64,000 nt of DNA. Source: Arthrinium phaeospermum. Taxonomy: Eukaryota > Ascomycota > Sordariomycetes > Amphisphaeriales > Apiosporaceae. Location of the stretch: the NCBI GenBank assembly GCA_006503535.1, contig QYRS01000011.1, forward strand, positions 1,302,001-1,366,000, given 5' to 3'. The first letter of the stretch is position 1; every line of letters begins with the position of its first letter. The notes under the pieces are model-generated. The model made no database searches, was not told where the DNA came from, and worked only from the letters and a program-made list of their open reading frames with translations. Below are positions 14,868-26,324 of the stretch, piece by piece. The position numbers and the translations under genes are program-made.

Positions 14868-16764
14868 TCAATGCCAAATCTCTATTCCCAACTCCTTCAA
14901 CGGCTTTTTTTATAATTCTCTCTAGTGTTAAGCCCACTGACCCTTCTCACACATACTTCAACCCACCTTTTTAGCTGCGCATTGGCGCAATTGTACTCTT
15001 ATCGCACCGACCTACCGACTTCCTATCACCACCTCAACCCATACCCTATACCTATTTTTTTCCTTTTGTTTCTTCGACATATATCACGTGCGTTCTTAGG
15101 TTTTTATTTGGAGGACACCTTGGGAAAATTCCATGGCGCAAAGTGGAAAGCCCTCTGGTCCGAGGCGCAGCATCATACATATTTCAACTCTATTTGAGTT
15201 TTTATCTTTATTTTTTCTATCGCGGGTTTGGGCATATGGGGCGTGATTGAGACGGCGGTTCTCTCGATCTACAACGGCCCCCGGCGTTCCGGTTATATTC
15301 CCTTCATGCATGGACGGATGGAGCAAAGAGAGATGAACTACTTGATTTACGCGTATGATGGTCGGAGTGGCTGGATATGGGATATCCCCATCCGGCCACG
15401 TTCAGGAAGGTGGAAGTACATGACAGGTTGGGTGTCTGCATTCTTGAAAGCGTCTTCCTGTGTATGAGATGAGCAGTGGGGCGATCCATTGAGCCACATC
15501 GATGGTCTTGATCGCACCATTGCCACTATACCAGAATCACCTCTCGGGACGATGAGGTAGTAGCCTAGACGACCACATGATAAATAGATGACGTTGTATA
15601 TCCGTTGAACATACTGCCGCTCAGGCTTACTGTCGTGATTTGTTTTCGGTGTGGCTCACTTGCTGAGTCAGTCTTTGCACCACTTGAGTCCATGCCCGCT
15701 TGTCGTGTTAGCTGCGGCAAAAGGGTCACCCGAATTCTTGGCGTCCCATATACGAACGCCAAGGCCCGGCACCCTTGCCATAGAATGTAGGCCAAGTTCT
15801 TGATGGTCACTAGCGACAATATAGAGAGGACTGTGCTTAACCTCAACTACTGCAACGTCACCTCTTCTTCTGCACTGGCTGCTATCGATGCTATACTTAC
15901 CAGTCTGCTATGCATAAGTTCAATTATAGCCAGCTAATGGCTCTTGATGCCGCCAGCAATGTTGCAGCAAATGAGTTCTCTCAGTTGGTACAGTATTGCG
16001 GATAAAAATGTCGAGTGTGGAAACATTTGCGCTGTTGGAAAGTGGAAGCTATCTTGGAGAAGAATCAATGATTAAGCGACAGGGTAAAAAGAAACGAAAA
16101 AAAAGTATTCTAAATAAATCGATATTTCTTTTTGTATTCTAGAGGTTAAGTACTTACTAAAAGAAAGAAAGGCATTTTATTATAATAAAGTAGGTGCATT
16201 TTAAACTTTCTCTATAGCAAGAGTATTGGTGGTGTTGGTGGTTTGTATTGGGTCGATTTGGTGTTAAATCGTGGGGTTTGAAAGGGAGAGGGGAATAATT
16301 ACAGTGTAAGAGCTAATTTCAAAAACAACAAGAATGCATCATGAAGTAACCCAGCCTGCCAGAATAAAGATGCTTGATCAGTGTTGTGGGTGCGGATGAC
16401 CAGTGGGTGGGAAACTTAAAACTGGACGTGGGAATAGCCTCAACTGAGATTAGTGTTGGGTGTGGGCGGGGAACTTGGTCACGGAGATGGGACCCAGTGA
16501 TGCAGGCAAGACAAAAATACGCAAGCGATGGAATGGCAACGATGTTGACACAAACAACAAGGCATGTAGATACTTGGGCAATAATTGCAACGCTACGTGG
16601 GTGGCCAACTTACTACGGCGCGAGGCATGGCAGGAATGGGTTGGGAATAGGATCACGGTTTGGAGAGGCACAATTGTGACTGACTACAGAGACAGAACAC
16701 CACAAGACATCGCGGGATCAACAAGTACAATACAACAGAACGGACGCCACAAGGCACCGGGGCC
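14868..16764. other. Intergenic, AT-rich in the middle
   Basis: The 3' flank of png1, followed by sequence without a supportable gene. 16050-16220 is notably AT-rich with A-tracts, which fits an old, decayed repeat but is not diagnostic. Confidence 0.45.
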
Positions 16765-17093
16765 ATGATGGCTACGGCACGAGGGACACCACAACACCAT
16801 GCACTGCATCACGAGTTACCAGAGCAAGAAGACTACCACAACGCAAGGGACGCTGCAACACTACAATACATCACGAGGAACACTACAGCACAGGGACAGC
16901 AGGAAACATCTACAGCACAATACGAGACCTTGCCTACAGTGCCTACGGTACAACACGATACGCTACAGCCTACGACAATACACTACAACACCACACTACA
17001 TCACGAAGAACGTCACAGCACAAGGGACTCTACAACACCACACTATATCACGAAGAACATTATAGCACAAGGGACCTTAAAACAACCTGGGGT
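16765..17093. repeat. Degenerate minisatellite, about 47-bp unit
   Basis: The unit contains the phrases CACTACATCACGAAGAAC and AGCACAAGGGAC. The last two copies (about 16995-17090) are nearly identical over 47 bp; earlier copies are diverged and of irregular length. The open frames across it (110 and 88 codons) are repeat translation, not a recognised protein. Confidence 0.7.
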
Positions 17094-17410
17094 TTAAGTG
17101 TACGTTATTAGTCTAGTTGAATGTATCTCTACCTAGGTGGCAAATGTGCCGCTGTTCCGCGAATCACGAACAGGATGTCACTCATACCATGTACAACAAA
17201 CAACAACTTCAAGCAAGGTGCAAACTAATGATGAAAATGTGCACCAGGAGCCTGAGGCTGATGATGGCAATTGCTGTTGCAATGCAGTTACATGTCACGA
17301 TGCATTGCCTAAATTACAATACCATTATAACATCTACAACACACACAAGGCCATCACAAGACAAGACATCACAAGAGAGCATGAGAAGACGACTACCTAA
17401 ACATACGGCA

Positions 17411-17552
17411 GCTGGGAGCTCTATGGCGAATCTTGCGGCAGGGCTGAGACCTCACTGCAGCCGTGGGGGGGCGTCCCCCCTCCCCCCCTCCCCCCCCACG
17501 GCTGCAGCTTGTCCCTGGCCCTGTCCTGCAAGATCGCCCATAGAGCTACCCA
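17411..17552. repeat. Imperfect foldback (inverted repeat)
   Basis: The left arm starts CTGGGAGCTCTATGG and the right arm ends CCCATAGAGCTACCCAG. The arms, about 65-70 nt each, pair with a few bulges and meet in a run of G then C. The right arm also repeats GCTGCAGCCGTGG in inverse. It would form a long hairpin. No flanking target duplication is evident, so a transposon origin is unproved. Confidence 0.75.
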
Positions 17553-17846
17553 GCCCCGCCTCCAACGGCGAGGAGGATTGGGCCTCGGGGTGACGACAGT
17601 GGGCAGAACCTCGACTCCCAGGGCAGAGGCGCTGGAGCTCCAGCCCTCGCCAGAGCGCCGCGGCGACGACGTAGAAACAAGTCGGCATCGCGAAGGCGTC
17701 CCCCCGCGATGTCAACTTGCCTCCCGTCATCGCCGCAGCCATCTCTGGCGAGGACTAGCTCCAGCGCCCCTGCCTCTGGGAGCAGGTCTTCTGCCTCGTC
17801 TGCCGCCATCCCCCAGGCTCCAATCCCCTCACCGTCGGAGGCACGA

Positions 17847-18544
17847 GTTTAACGTCATCCCGGGACGAGGCAGTTTCGCATCATGCCTAGGATGGAGCAG
17901 TTCTCGCGTCTTGCTCAGGATCGGCACAGTTCTCGCATCATGTGCTGGATGACACAGTTCTCGCATCGTGTGCTGGATGGAGCAGTTCTCGCATCATGCT
18001 CAGGATCAAGCAGTTTCGCATCATGCTCAGGATGGTTCATAGTTTAACATCTTATCCGGGATGGAGCGCAGTTTCGCATCATGCTCGGGATCAAGCAGTT
18101 TCGTATCGTGCTCGGGATCAAGCAGTTTGGCATCATGCTCAGGATGGCTCGCAGTTTGGCATCGTGCTCGGGATGGCTCGCAGTTTCGCATCATGCTCGG
18201 GATCAAGCAGTTTCGCATCATGCTCGGGATCAAGCAGTTTCGTATCGTGCTCAGGATGGCTCGCAGTTTGGCATCGTGCTCGGGATGGCTCGCAGTTTCG
18301 CATCATGCTCGAGATGGCTCGCAGTTTGGCATCGTGCTCGGGATGGCTCGCAGTTTCGCATCTTGCTCGAGATGGCTCGCAGTTTCGCATCATATTCGGG
18401 ATGGAGCAGTTTGGCATCATGCTCGGGATGGCTCGCAGTTTAGCATCGTGCTCGGGATGGCTCATAGTTTGACATCATATTCGGGATGGAGCAGTTTCGC
18501 ATCATGCTCGGGATGGCTCATAGTTTAACGTCTTATTCGGGACG
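17847..18544. repeat. Tandem minisatellite, 27-30 bp unit
   Basis: About 20 copies of a unit built from CAGTTTCGCATCATGCTC and GGGATGGCTCG. Variants have GGGATCAAG (27 bp) or GGGATGGAG instead of GGGATGGCTCG (29 bp). Both edges carry GTTTAACGTC with GGGACG nearby, as if the array was bounded by the same sequence. Long frames in three forward phases and on the reverse strand come from the lack of stop codons in the unit. Confidence 0.9.
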
Positions 18545-19439
18545 CATAATAGAGAAGGGTGATGGTGGAAAAAGGAAGTGGTGATGAAATATTGGTGTTG
18601 ATAGAATACAGTGATTCTAAGAAAGTGAGGAATAGAAAGCAAGAAGGAATTTCTGGAATTAGACCTGGGAGAAGGCTGCCTTTTATAGGTTTGGGAAATT
18701 AGAGTTTTCGTCCTTGGGAGCTGCCTGGGGTTTTCGAGGACGGAGGGCGAACAATAGGCAGCCATTTTTCCAAGACGAGAGTTTGCTATAGGAGTGGAAT
18801 CCCCTATCTCAACTTGACGAAAAAGTGCTCAGGATCATGTTTAAGTTTTCAATTCTCTTGAGTCATAAAACCCCCTCATTCTTTTTGTCAGACTCTTGCT
18901 GGATAGACAGCTCAGAGTAGAGGACTGACCTGAAGGAATAAAGCCAAGGCTGACTATATGGAAGGATTCTCTGAGATAGAATCAGGTCCTAGGCAGGCGT
19001 AGCCCGACTATTTCGGTCATCTGCTTGAATCTACCCCCTAAAGAAGGTGCTGTAAGCGACCATTGTATGCCAACAGGTGAGAGACTGCTGAGCTGTATCT
19101 ACATACTAAACAGGGGGGAGGGGGGGTATGGATATATTCAGTCAGAGTTTGCGGAGGATGGGGTTGGGAGCGTATCTTCAAGTAGAGGGCGGGGAACAAT
19201 AGCCTTTATACGCAAGAGTCTGAGTCACCAGGCGGGACCGAGAAGATTCTTTTCGCTGCTGTTCCAGATTGCGTGGGGTATTCAGTTTTTAATGGTATTC
19301 GGTGAATCTTTAAGTGAATTGTCAGTGAATTACTTCAATATGTGAACTCTGTTCAGCCTGATCGAACCGCAGATGATATCATTGTAGTATGCTAGGTCAA
19401 TTAATGTATGAAGTACTCTTTATTAACACTACTCAGAGA
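18545..19439. other. Intergenic, no gene seen
   Basis: Moderately AT-rich, with a G-tract near 19115 (GGGGGGAGGGGGGG). No coding support; the right end is the promoter of the small secreted protein. Confidence 0.45.
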
Positions 19440-19449
19440 TATATTTAAA
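19440..19449 (+). promoter_or_regulatory. TATA-like element of the small secreted protein gene
   Basis: TATATTTAAA lies about 92 nt upstream of the ATG at 19541. It is followed by a CT-rich leader (CATCCTCCTCCTCG and CTCCTTTTTCCTC), a classic fungal core promoter layout. Confidence 0.55.
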
Positions 19450-19540
19450 GAGACTATCCGTCATCCTCCTCCTCGTCTGTATTCTCCTTTTTCCTCATTG
19501 CCATCAACATCATCAACCCGCGATCCATCCCCACAGCAGG

Positions 19541-19876
19541 ATGCGCTTCACCACCGTCTTCCCAATCGCCGCCCTGGGCCTCGCCACCCAGGCCTTGGCC
19601 GCCCCCGCTCCCGCCAACAAGACCGCCGAGGTAGTCGTCGAGAGAGCTTCCCTCGACGGCGGCTGCTGACTCGGGGCGTGTGTCTTTCTCTTCCCCCCTT
19701 GACAGGTTACATTCCAGTACGGCGACGTCAGATGGGAGGCGGGCAGCCCCGGTACCAAAAACGACCGTTGTAGTTTTGACAAATGGGACGCGCATTCGCA
19801 TGGCAGTAAACATTATCTGGACCAGCATACTGACATACTCGACCTGGACTGTGGTTTCTCCTGCCAACATGTCTGA
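19541..19876 (+). CDS. Small secreted protein, effector-like, 86 residues, two exons
   Basis: Exon 1 (19541-19630) encodes MRFTTVFPIAALGLATQALA, a textbook signal peptide, then APAPANKTAE. An intron runs from GTAGTC at 19631 to the cag ending at 19705, with an ideal branch site GCTGAC. Exon 2 (19706-19876) continues in phase 0 as VTFQYGDVRWEAGSPGT and stays open for 56 codons to TGA. The mature part has three Cys, an N-glycosylation site (NKT) and several His and Asp residues. Without splicing the frame would end after 42 codons. No family is recognised. Size, secretion signal and isolation among repeats fit an effector or other apoplastic peptide, but that role is inference. It is easily missed because both exons are short. 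Confidence 0.72.
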
Positions 19877-22800
19877 CGGAGGGGGTAGAAATGAGGGAGT
19901 AGTGCAGGGGCTATGCTATTTCGAAGGGCAAGATTCAGAGAAAACAAGTCCAGGATTGCCGTAGGTTTATATGGTTAGTTGAATTATGTGCCCTGGACGG
20001 TGTGAGTTCATTGCAGTGTGCCATGGTGTATAATCGGCGATTGGTACAAGTCGAGCGACATTTACTTAAGATTGCGCAGGACTCGCCATCTCGGTGCTTG
20101 TGGATTTTCTGGAACAATGAGAAGCCATATCAGAGGTTACCTCGTAGAATATAGAGAGGCTGCTCGATATGGACCAACGTGGATCAGACCAAACGGGTGC
20201 AACGCCACTTTGCTCCCAGAAGTTTTGTGCTCTGGAACCGGGTTATACTCGCCAGCAACCCCTATCACAGCATCACAGCAGTTCGCTTCATTCAGCCGCC
20301 GGCGTGCGGAGAATGCAAGCAGTTGCCCCTGCTAAAAGGAGTGACGTCGGAAGACGATGCCGTCCAGTACGAGGAAAGGGATGGCCACGCGAGTGAAAAA
20401 AACGCCCTTCGGATGTTGCCGTGACATCCACTGCGACCCTATACTGTTGGGGGAGCACGGTTCGGCAAGCTAGCGAGCTGGGCAAGGGTTGAAGGTCCCA
20501 CGATGTGTTGAGCCCCCCTGCGCTGCTTGGGAACCTTGCACTCTGACCGATGCAGTAATGTTCTCGCTCGAGGCGGCGAAAGTGGTCTCATGTTGGGTCC
20601 CAAGCCCAAAGCAAGACATACAGACAAATGCCGATCTTATTCGATAGGATTCGTAGGTGTAGGGCTGGATCTCGGTTGGACCGTTTCAGGTTTCAACGGT
20701 CAATTGATACGAACCTTATCCATCTTCCCATATGTAGAACGCAGCAGGGCCAAACCTGAAACATACCTGCTTGCTCGCGTAGTGGTGCATCTGTTCTGGC
20801 GTTCGGGTTTGTTTGGCGATGCAAGACCTGTGCAGCATACTACATAACTTATCTCGGCGCGCTGCATGTGGCCGAAGTAGTGAATAGGAGACTTCTGGTG
20901 AACGATATACCAAGAAGTCGCGATGCCTCCCTCGCTTGGTCCGTCGTGAATGTTTCATCGCTAAAGATGGCAGTAATTACATGTGGTCACAGTGGGGTAG
21001 GCTGCCGCTCAGACGCCTTCACGTCAAAACTGTGGGGTATATTTCCTCCCCTTTCTGGGGTCTTGACGGCATTGAAGCAACCTAATACGATGTCGTATTG
21101 GAGCGTTGGCGAACACACAATTTCATACACGGTTGCACCCGTCACACGCCATGTCACAACGAAGGCCACCAACGCATGCGTGCGGTAACACGGCACTACG
21201 CTCACATTAGCTCTTCGATTGAGTATTTGCCTACTGCGTAATATATGAAAATTTGCCGATGGGTATGGCGATACTCTCCTGTTTTTGTTTATGTCATCGT
21301 CGGTCGTGCGGATTGCCTGATCGTGATGCCACCTGCAGACTGGCATCAATTTCGGCCCAGCGGCGGGACGGCAAGGTGCAGCTGATCACATAAATCTAGT
21401 CTGCGTTCATCCCATTCTATTCTTTGCCGGCTTGGGGCGACAAACTTCTGGACGGACCAATTCCTGCCAGTGTGTTTAAATCTACTAAAAAGCACAATTG
21501 GGGAGCTGCACGTATCAAGATTGGAAGGCGGAACAGTGCGGAAATAGGGTCCAAGCTGCTGGACCTAGCTCGTGGAATTTTAGGATGACGTTTGCAGATC
21601 CCTTCTCAGATGGGAATCGTGACATGTTGATGTGAGTGTGGTCTGTGTGCGCTTTTGTTCCTGGGTGGGTGCATCGTTCAAGGTAACGCAGCAAAACAAG
21701 CCGAAGAATATTGCAAAAAAGACGAGAAAAGTTCCGAAAGATCCTAAAGCGGTACAAGTATCCGTATGATTGATTATCGCAGTTCTCTGGTGTCTCTAGT
21801 TTCATAGGGTGGTGAGGAACATTCGCTATTAGAAGTGTCGTATGGGAGCATCTGGGAGTGTGCATTTTATTTCGAGACTATCGCCGTCTTTTAGCGACGA
21901 TGGTGGGTAATGATAATAATGGGGCATAGGCGGGGATGGGAATTTTCTCCTCTCGCGAATCGACGAACCGACAGGGCCTTGAGGCAGGGGGTCGGCGAGT
22001 TCGGCCCATGACGTGCAAGGTGACAGGGGATATGCACGCAGATAGGGGCGAGCCACTCCTTCTGCACGAGTGCACATCCTCCAACCGTCTGCATTCGTGA
22101 TGAGACTGCTTGCGGCAGGTAATGGAGGAAAGGAATGTCGTTGCATTTGTCTTCTCACCGGTTGCAGCTAAGTGGTTGGCGGCTCTGCAAAAACCCGAGC
22201 ACTTGTTGGGTTCTTTACCTAGGCATGTATGCACTCTGTAGAAGATACACATTCCTTGAGCCAGCCCGTTGGGCCTGTTTGGGGGCCCTGAGCAGAACCT
22301 TCCAGAGGGCGGGAAATGCATGGCCCGTAGGCTACAAAAGCTGAGCAGGAGATAGACTATTGAAGGCTACCTAATTCACCGTCCATGACTGGAGAACTAT
22401 GGAATGAAAGTGCATAGCATAGCGCCTAGAGAAACCACTTGTACATGAAAGCAAAGTGCTTGGCGTGTTGATTGGAAGAGGGTATCGTGAAGAAAACCCC
22501 TCCAGCACATGCAAGGGGAATTAGGGACCGGCAGGGGAATTGGGGGATTGATGGGATGGTGGATGGTGCCAATGCCCTGGCACCGGTAGAGGGTCTCAGT
22601 ACGTACCGGCCCACTGCAGGCCAAGAGATCGGCGGGATGGTTTCCTCGTACGCTTTGCGGGTTGCATCTAAATGATCGACCGTGCATCTAATGCGTGTTG
22701 CTCTCGCATTTTTTCTGCTCATTTGCAGAGGCTTCATGTACCTTATCAGCTCACGTGCTAACCGACAGATCTCCCTTTCAGGAAGCCGTGGGGTCGCATC

Positions 22801-23777
22801 GCTGAAGATGTGCGCAACTGAAACGTCACCTGCAAAAGCCCTTCGGAAAGGAAGGTCGAATTAAACTCGTTCGTCCCATGTTTCCCGTCGGATGGCACGC
22901 GGCCTGAGAGCGACCTGTCAAGCCAAATGAGCTCTAGGCGCAAACATGACTCGACGGATTGCTCCAGTCCAGTCCAAATGCCGCCCGGGAAAGCCGTTGC
23001 GAGTGTGAAGCCCGGCTCTACCTATACGAATCGAATGCCGTCGGGAGGATAGAGTCAGTCGCACCAAGAGAGACGTGGATGACCATGCTAACCGCCTACC
23101 GTACCCTATCAACTAGTCAGTGGCTTGCAGGCCTGTGGACATCCTAACGAGTCTCGTCTTGACCTGAAAAAAGGGATTCAGGCGAATCAGCGTCCGATTC
23201 AACACTATTGCGGTGCTGACGATTGACATTGGCTAGCTACATGTAGACGGACTATGCTATGGTGTACATACTAGCACGCTCATTGCCGGTTCCACCCCAA
23301 AGTCGCATCGCTAAAAGCCATCTCCACCCACAGATACACTGCCGAGGGTAGGCCCTCAGGTACATTACCAGGGCTATTCGTGCCTCCGAAGTAGCGCTAC
23401 CTGGTGGAAGTGGTACAAGCAGCTCGAGGAGCCTCATGAATGGCAGCTCGAGGTGGAGAATGGACTGTAAATTTGTTGGTTGATCTCGCTACACCCTGCC
23501 GCATATGCCCGCTGCCCGCATGCCATGTGGACGGACTGGTATGGGACCCGTTCTTCCACGTTGATCGGATCTTTTAAAGCCAGCAGGACGGGCATATTTT
23601 ATTAGTCGTTCCCCTCGATGAACAGATGCACTCTGGTCTCCGGGTACTTGGCGGCCGGTTGTCTCTCTATTCCTTGTCTTCCCCAGGGTAATTAGCCTCG
23701 ACCACGCAGAGAGGGAGCCTCCTCTGATCCGACAACACTCGACTCCCTGGGATGCGGCTGCGAGAAGACTTTACAGC
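19877..23777. other. Gene-poor stretch
   Basis: 3.9 kb without a gene I can support. Short open frames on both strands lack domains and convincing splice sites. One (22691 onward) begins with a hydrophobic run but continues without protein-like features. The right end is the receptor gene's promoter. Confidence 0.45.
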
Positions 23778-25208
23778 ATGAGGTTCATATCTTCTCTTCT
23801 GCTCTGCTGCTTGACCCTCGTTGGTCTCAGTGCCGCGCAAGACTCTGCTCTAGCACAACAGGCAAAGTTACTTGCGCCATTGGCGCCATGTGCAGTACGT
23901 ATTTGGCCATGACACTCCCATTATCCATTCCGTATACGGGATTCGGAGAGAGGTATATCTTGACCGTTGCTGACCCCCTATACAGAAAATATGTCTTTCA
24001 AAGGCCATCCAGGCCTCGCCGTGTGGGATGACCGACACCCGATGCCAATGTACGAATGCCGAGTTCGTCGCCAACGCCCAAATATGCATCGCAACAACCT
24101 GCACCGTGGAGCAGTCCTTGGGTACGTTCTGTCGACATCCGTTTCGCCTCGAGACCAGCTCCCCCAACTGACCAAATGGAAAACAGTCGCCAAAAACGTC
24201 ACACAGACCATGTGCGGCGCGCCGATTCGAGATAAACGATCCATGTACAACGTCATCTCCTGCACACTCATGGCCATCTCTTGTCTCCTCGTCATTATTA
24301 GGTTAGCCTACAAGAAGCTCTGCACGACGGTGGAGCTTGGCCTCGACGACTATTTCATCTTTCTGGCACTGCTCAACTGTGTCCCATCGGCCGTCATCAA
24401 CGTTCACTTGCTCACGCGCAATGGGTTGGGTAAGGATATATGGACCTTGACCCCAGACCAGATCGAGGGATTCGCCAAGGGCTTCTACGCCATCACCATC
24501 TGTTACTTCTCCGAAGTCTTCCTGCTGAAGCTGTCGATCCTGTTCTTCTACCTGCGCATTTTCCCAGCCAAGGGCATGAAGCGGCTTCTCTGGGCGACCA
24601 TTGTGTTCGATGTTTTGTTCGGTATCGCGTTCGTCCTGGTCGCCATCTTTCAGTGCACTCCTATCAGCGAGAACTGGACCGCCTGGAAGGGGACTGGCGA
24701 GGGCCACTGTGCCAACCAGAGTGCCATTGCCTGGGCTAACGCCGCCATCAGTATCACGATGGACGTATGGATGCTCGCGATCCCCATGTCGCAGCTCAAG
24801 TCCCTCAACTTGCATTGGAAGAAGAAGGTGGGCGTGGGCCTCATGTTCTGCGTAGGAACGTTTGTTACCATCATCAGCGTCGTCCGCCTATCGTCCTTGA
24901 TCGAGTTCCGCGGCTCGTCGAATCTGACCTGGGACTATTACGGCGTTTGCCTCTACTCGACGGTCGAGATCACTGTCGGTATTATTTGTGCGTGTATGCC
25001 GACGATGCGCATGATCCTCGTCCGCTTCTGGCCTAGAGTCTTCGACGGCTCCCTGATGAGAAGGGCGACGGGTGCTTACGGAGCGTACGGGAAGCCGCCA
25101 AACTCGGGGTCAAGTCGTACAATGACGATTCGAAACAAAACACGCAGTCGGACGCCTCGAAGTCGAAAGCTGGTAGCCGAGGGTCCGCGTACTGGAAGCA
25201 GCAACTGA
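23778..25208 (+). CDS. CFEM-domain Pth11-like seven-transmembrane receptor (C-terminus frame-displaced)
   Basis: A plasma-membrane receptor of the fungal Pth11-like class. Exons 23778-23894, 23986-24121 and 24187-25208 join cleanly (phase 0, then phase 1; CTGAC branch site in intron 2). The signal peptide MRFISSLLLCCLTLVGLSA is followed by a complete eight-cysteine CFEM domain (Cys in APCA, KICL, SPCG, RCQC, QIC, TTC and TMCG). The rhodopsin-like domain then runs from SMYNVISCTL to MRMILVRFWPRVF with seven hydrophobic helices. An upstream ATG at 23967 lies in an intron and would delete the signal and CFEM parts, so 23778 is chosen. The frame stops at 25208, but the likely cytoplasmic tail continues in another frame to 25486. 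Likely role: surface or host-signal sensing. Confidence 0.9.
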
Positions 25209-25486
25209 CCCCGCCGTGGCGGAACAAGGAGGCGAGGGAAGAAGACAAGGTCTTTGTCGATGGAATACAGTTTTCGGCACTGTCGCGGAGCGAGATCGAA
25301 CAAGGCGACGACCGCCGACTCATGACGCCGAACACCAATTGGCACAACACAATCACCATCTCCGCCGGCCGATCCCGAGGCCGAGATACGCCTTCGACGC
25401 TTGACAGTAGTGTGCGGCGCTCGGGGGAAGAAACGCTTCCACTTCCCTCCCCTGTGCATGATCGAAGACAGAGGATGGACGTCTGA
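25087..25486 (+). other. Displaced cytoplasmic tail of the CFEM receptor
   Basis: In the frame one base earlier than the receptor, this stretch reads AAKLGVKSYNDD, GSAYWKQQLTPPW and on to a stop at 25484-25486. The composition and the GSAYW phrase look like tails of Pth11-type receptors as I remember them. No intron with acceptable ends can join the frames without deleting the last helix, so one base appears missing near 25075-25095. Confidence 0.6.
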
Positions 25487-26320
25487 TCGAGGAATTGGCC
25501 CTGAAGAGGTGTAGGATAAAAAAAAAGAATTGCTTTTGAGTATTTAGCGGATGAATGTTGCGAAACATGCATTTTGGATGATGGACATCTTGATTATACC
25601 CACGAGCGAAGGGATTGGCAAAAGAGAGGATGTATTTGGTTTTGATTTCAACGTGGCGGACATGTGACTCCGATGTATTATATCATTATACCCCTGGCAT
25701 CTACGGCGGATGCTTCATTCTCGTTTGTTACTACAGTCGCATACTACATAATTAATTACCTAACGTCACTGAACATCACTGGACTACTTGCGCAGCGCTA
25801 AACATCAATCGATCCCGCCCTGGGGTGTTAATGGTAATAGCATTAGCATAGGCTCTGTCGGGAAATGGATGACAAATGTACAATTGGCCCGTTAGTCGGT
25901 TGTTTTATAACATAATATTATAGGGAAATCTACTTAGTATTATATTACTATCTATTATACTTTAAACAGAGTGGGTTACGCATAACTTATAGGTGTGTAC
26001 GGGTTCTGGTTTTAAGATAAGTTGTGGCACGTGACAGCGACAGTAATAAAAGCAGTGTGTCATTGGGGATGGAGGTGGGGATGGGAATGGCGGTGGGAAA
26101 TCGGATTGGAATGAAGATGAGCATAATGAATAGGTGGAAAGGGCGGGAACAGCGTCACTTTGAGAGTACTGAGGGTTGTTGGGAATCAAAGTTGGGGAAG
26201 TGGGCTCGTGGGTGGTGTCGCCCAAAGGCTATTCCTGGAACGAAAGGGCACCATGAAAAATTGAAGAGAAAGAGAGGGGAAACACCAAGAGTCATCGTAA
26301 CCCATAAAGGCGATGTCAGG
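25487..26320. other. Intergenic, partly AT-rich
   Basis: The 3' flank of the receptor gene. 25900-25970 is almost pure A/T. No gene seen. Confidence 0.45.
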
Positions 26321-26324
26321 TGCA

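Noticed and set aside
17847..18544. CRISPR-like appearance of the repeat array
   Set aside because: The units are adjacent and variable with no unique spacers, and the genome is eukaryotic; it is a minisatellite.
22691..22864. Possible small secreted peptide with a hydrophobic start
   Set aside because: No promoter elements, poor signal cleavage site, and the rest lacks conserved or structured features.
23967..24186. Upstream ATG of the long receptor frame at 23967
   Set aside because: It lies within intron 1; the spliced model from 23778 supplies a signal peptide and all eight CFEM cysteines.
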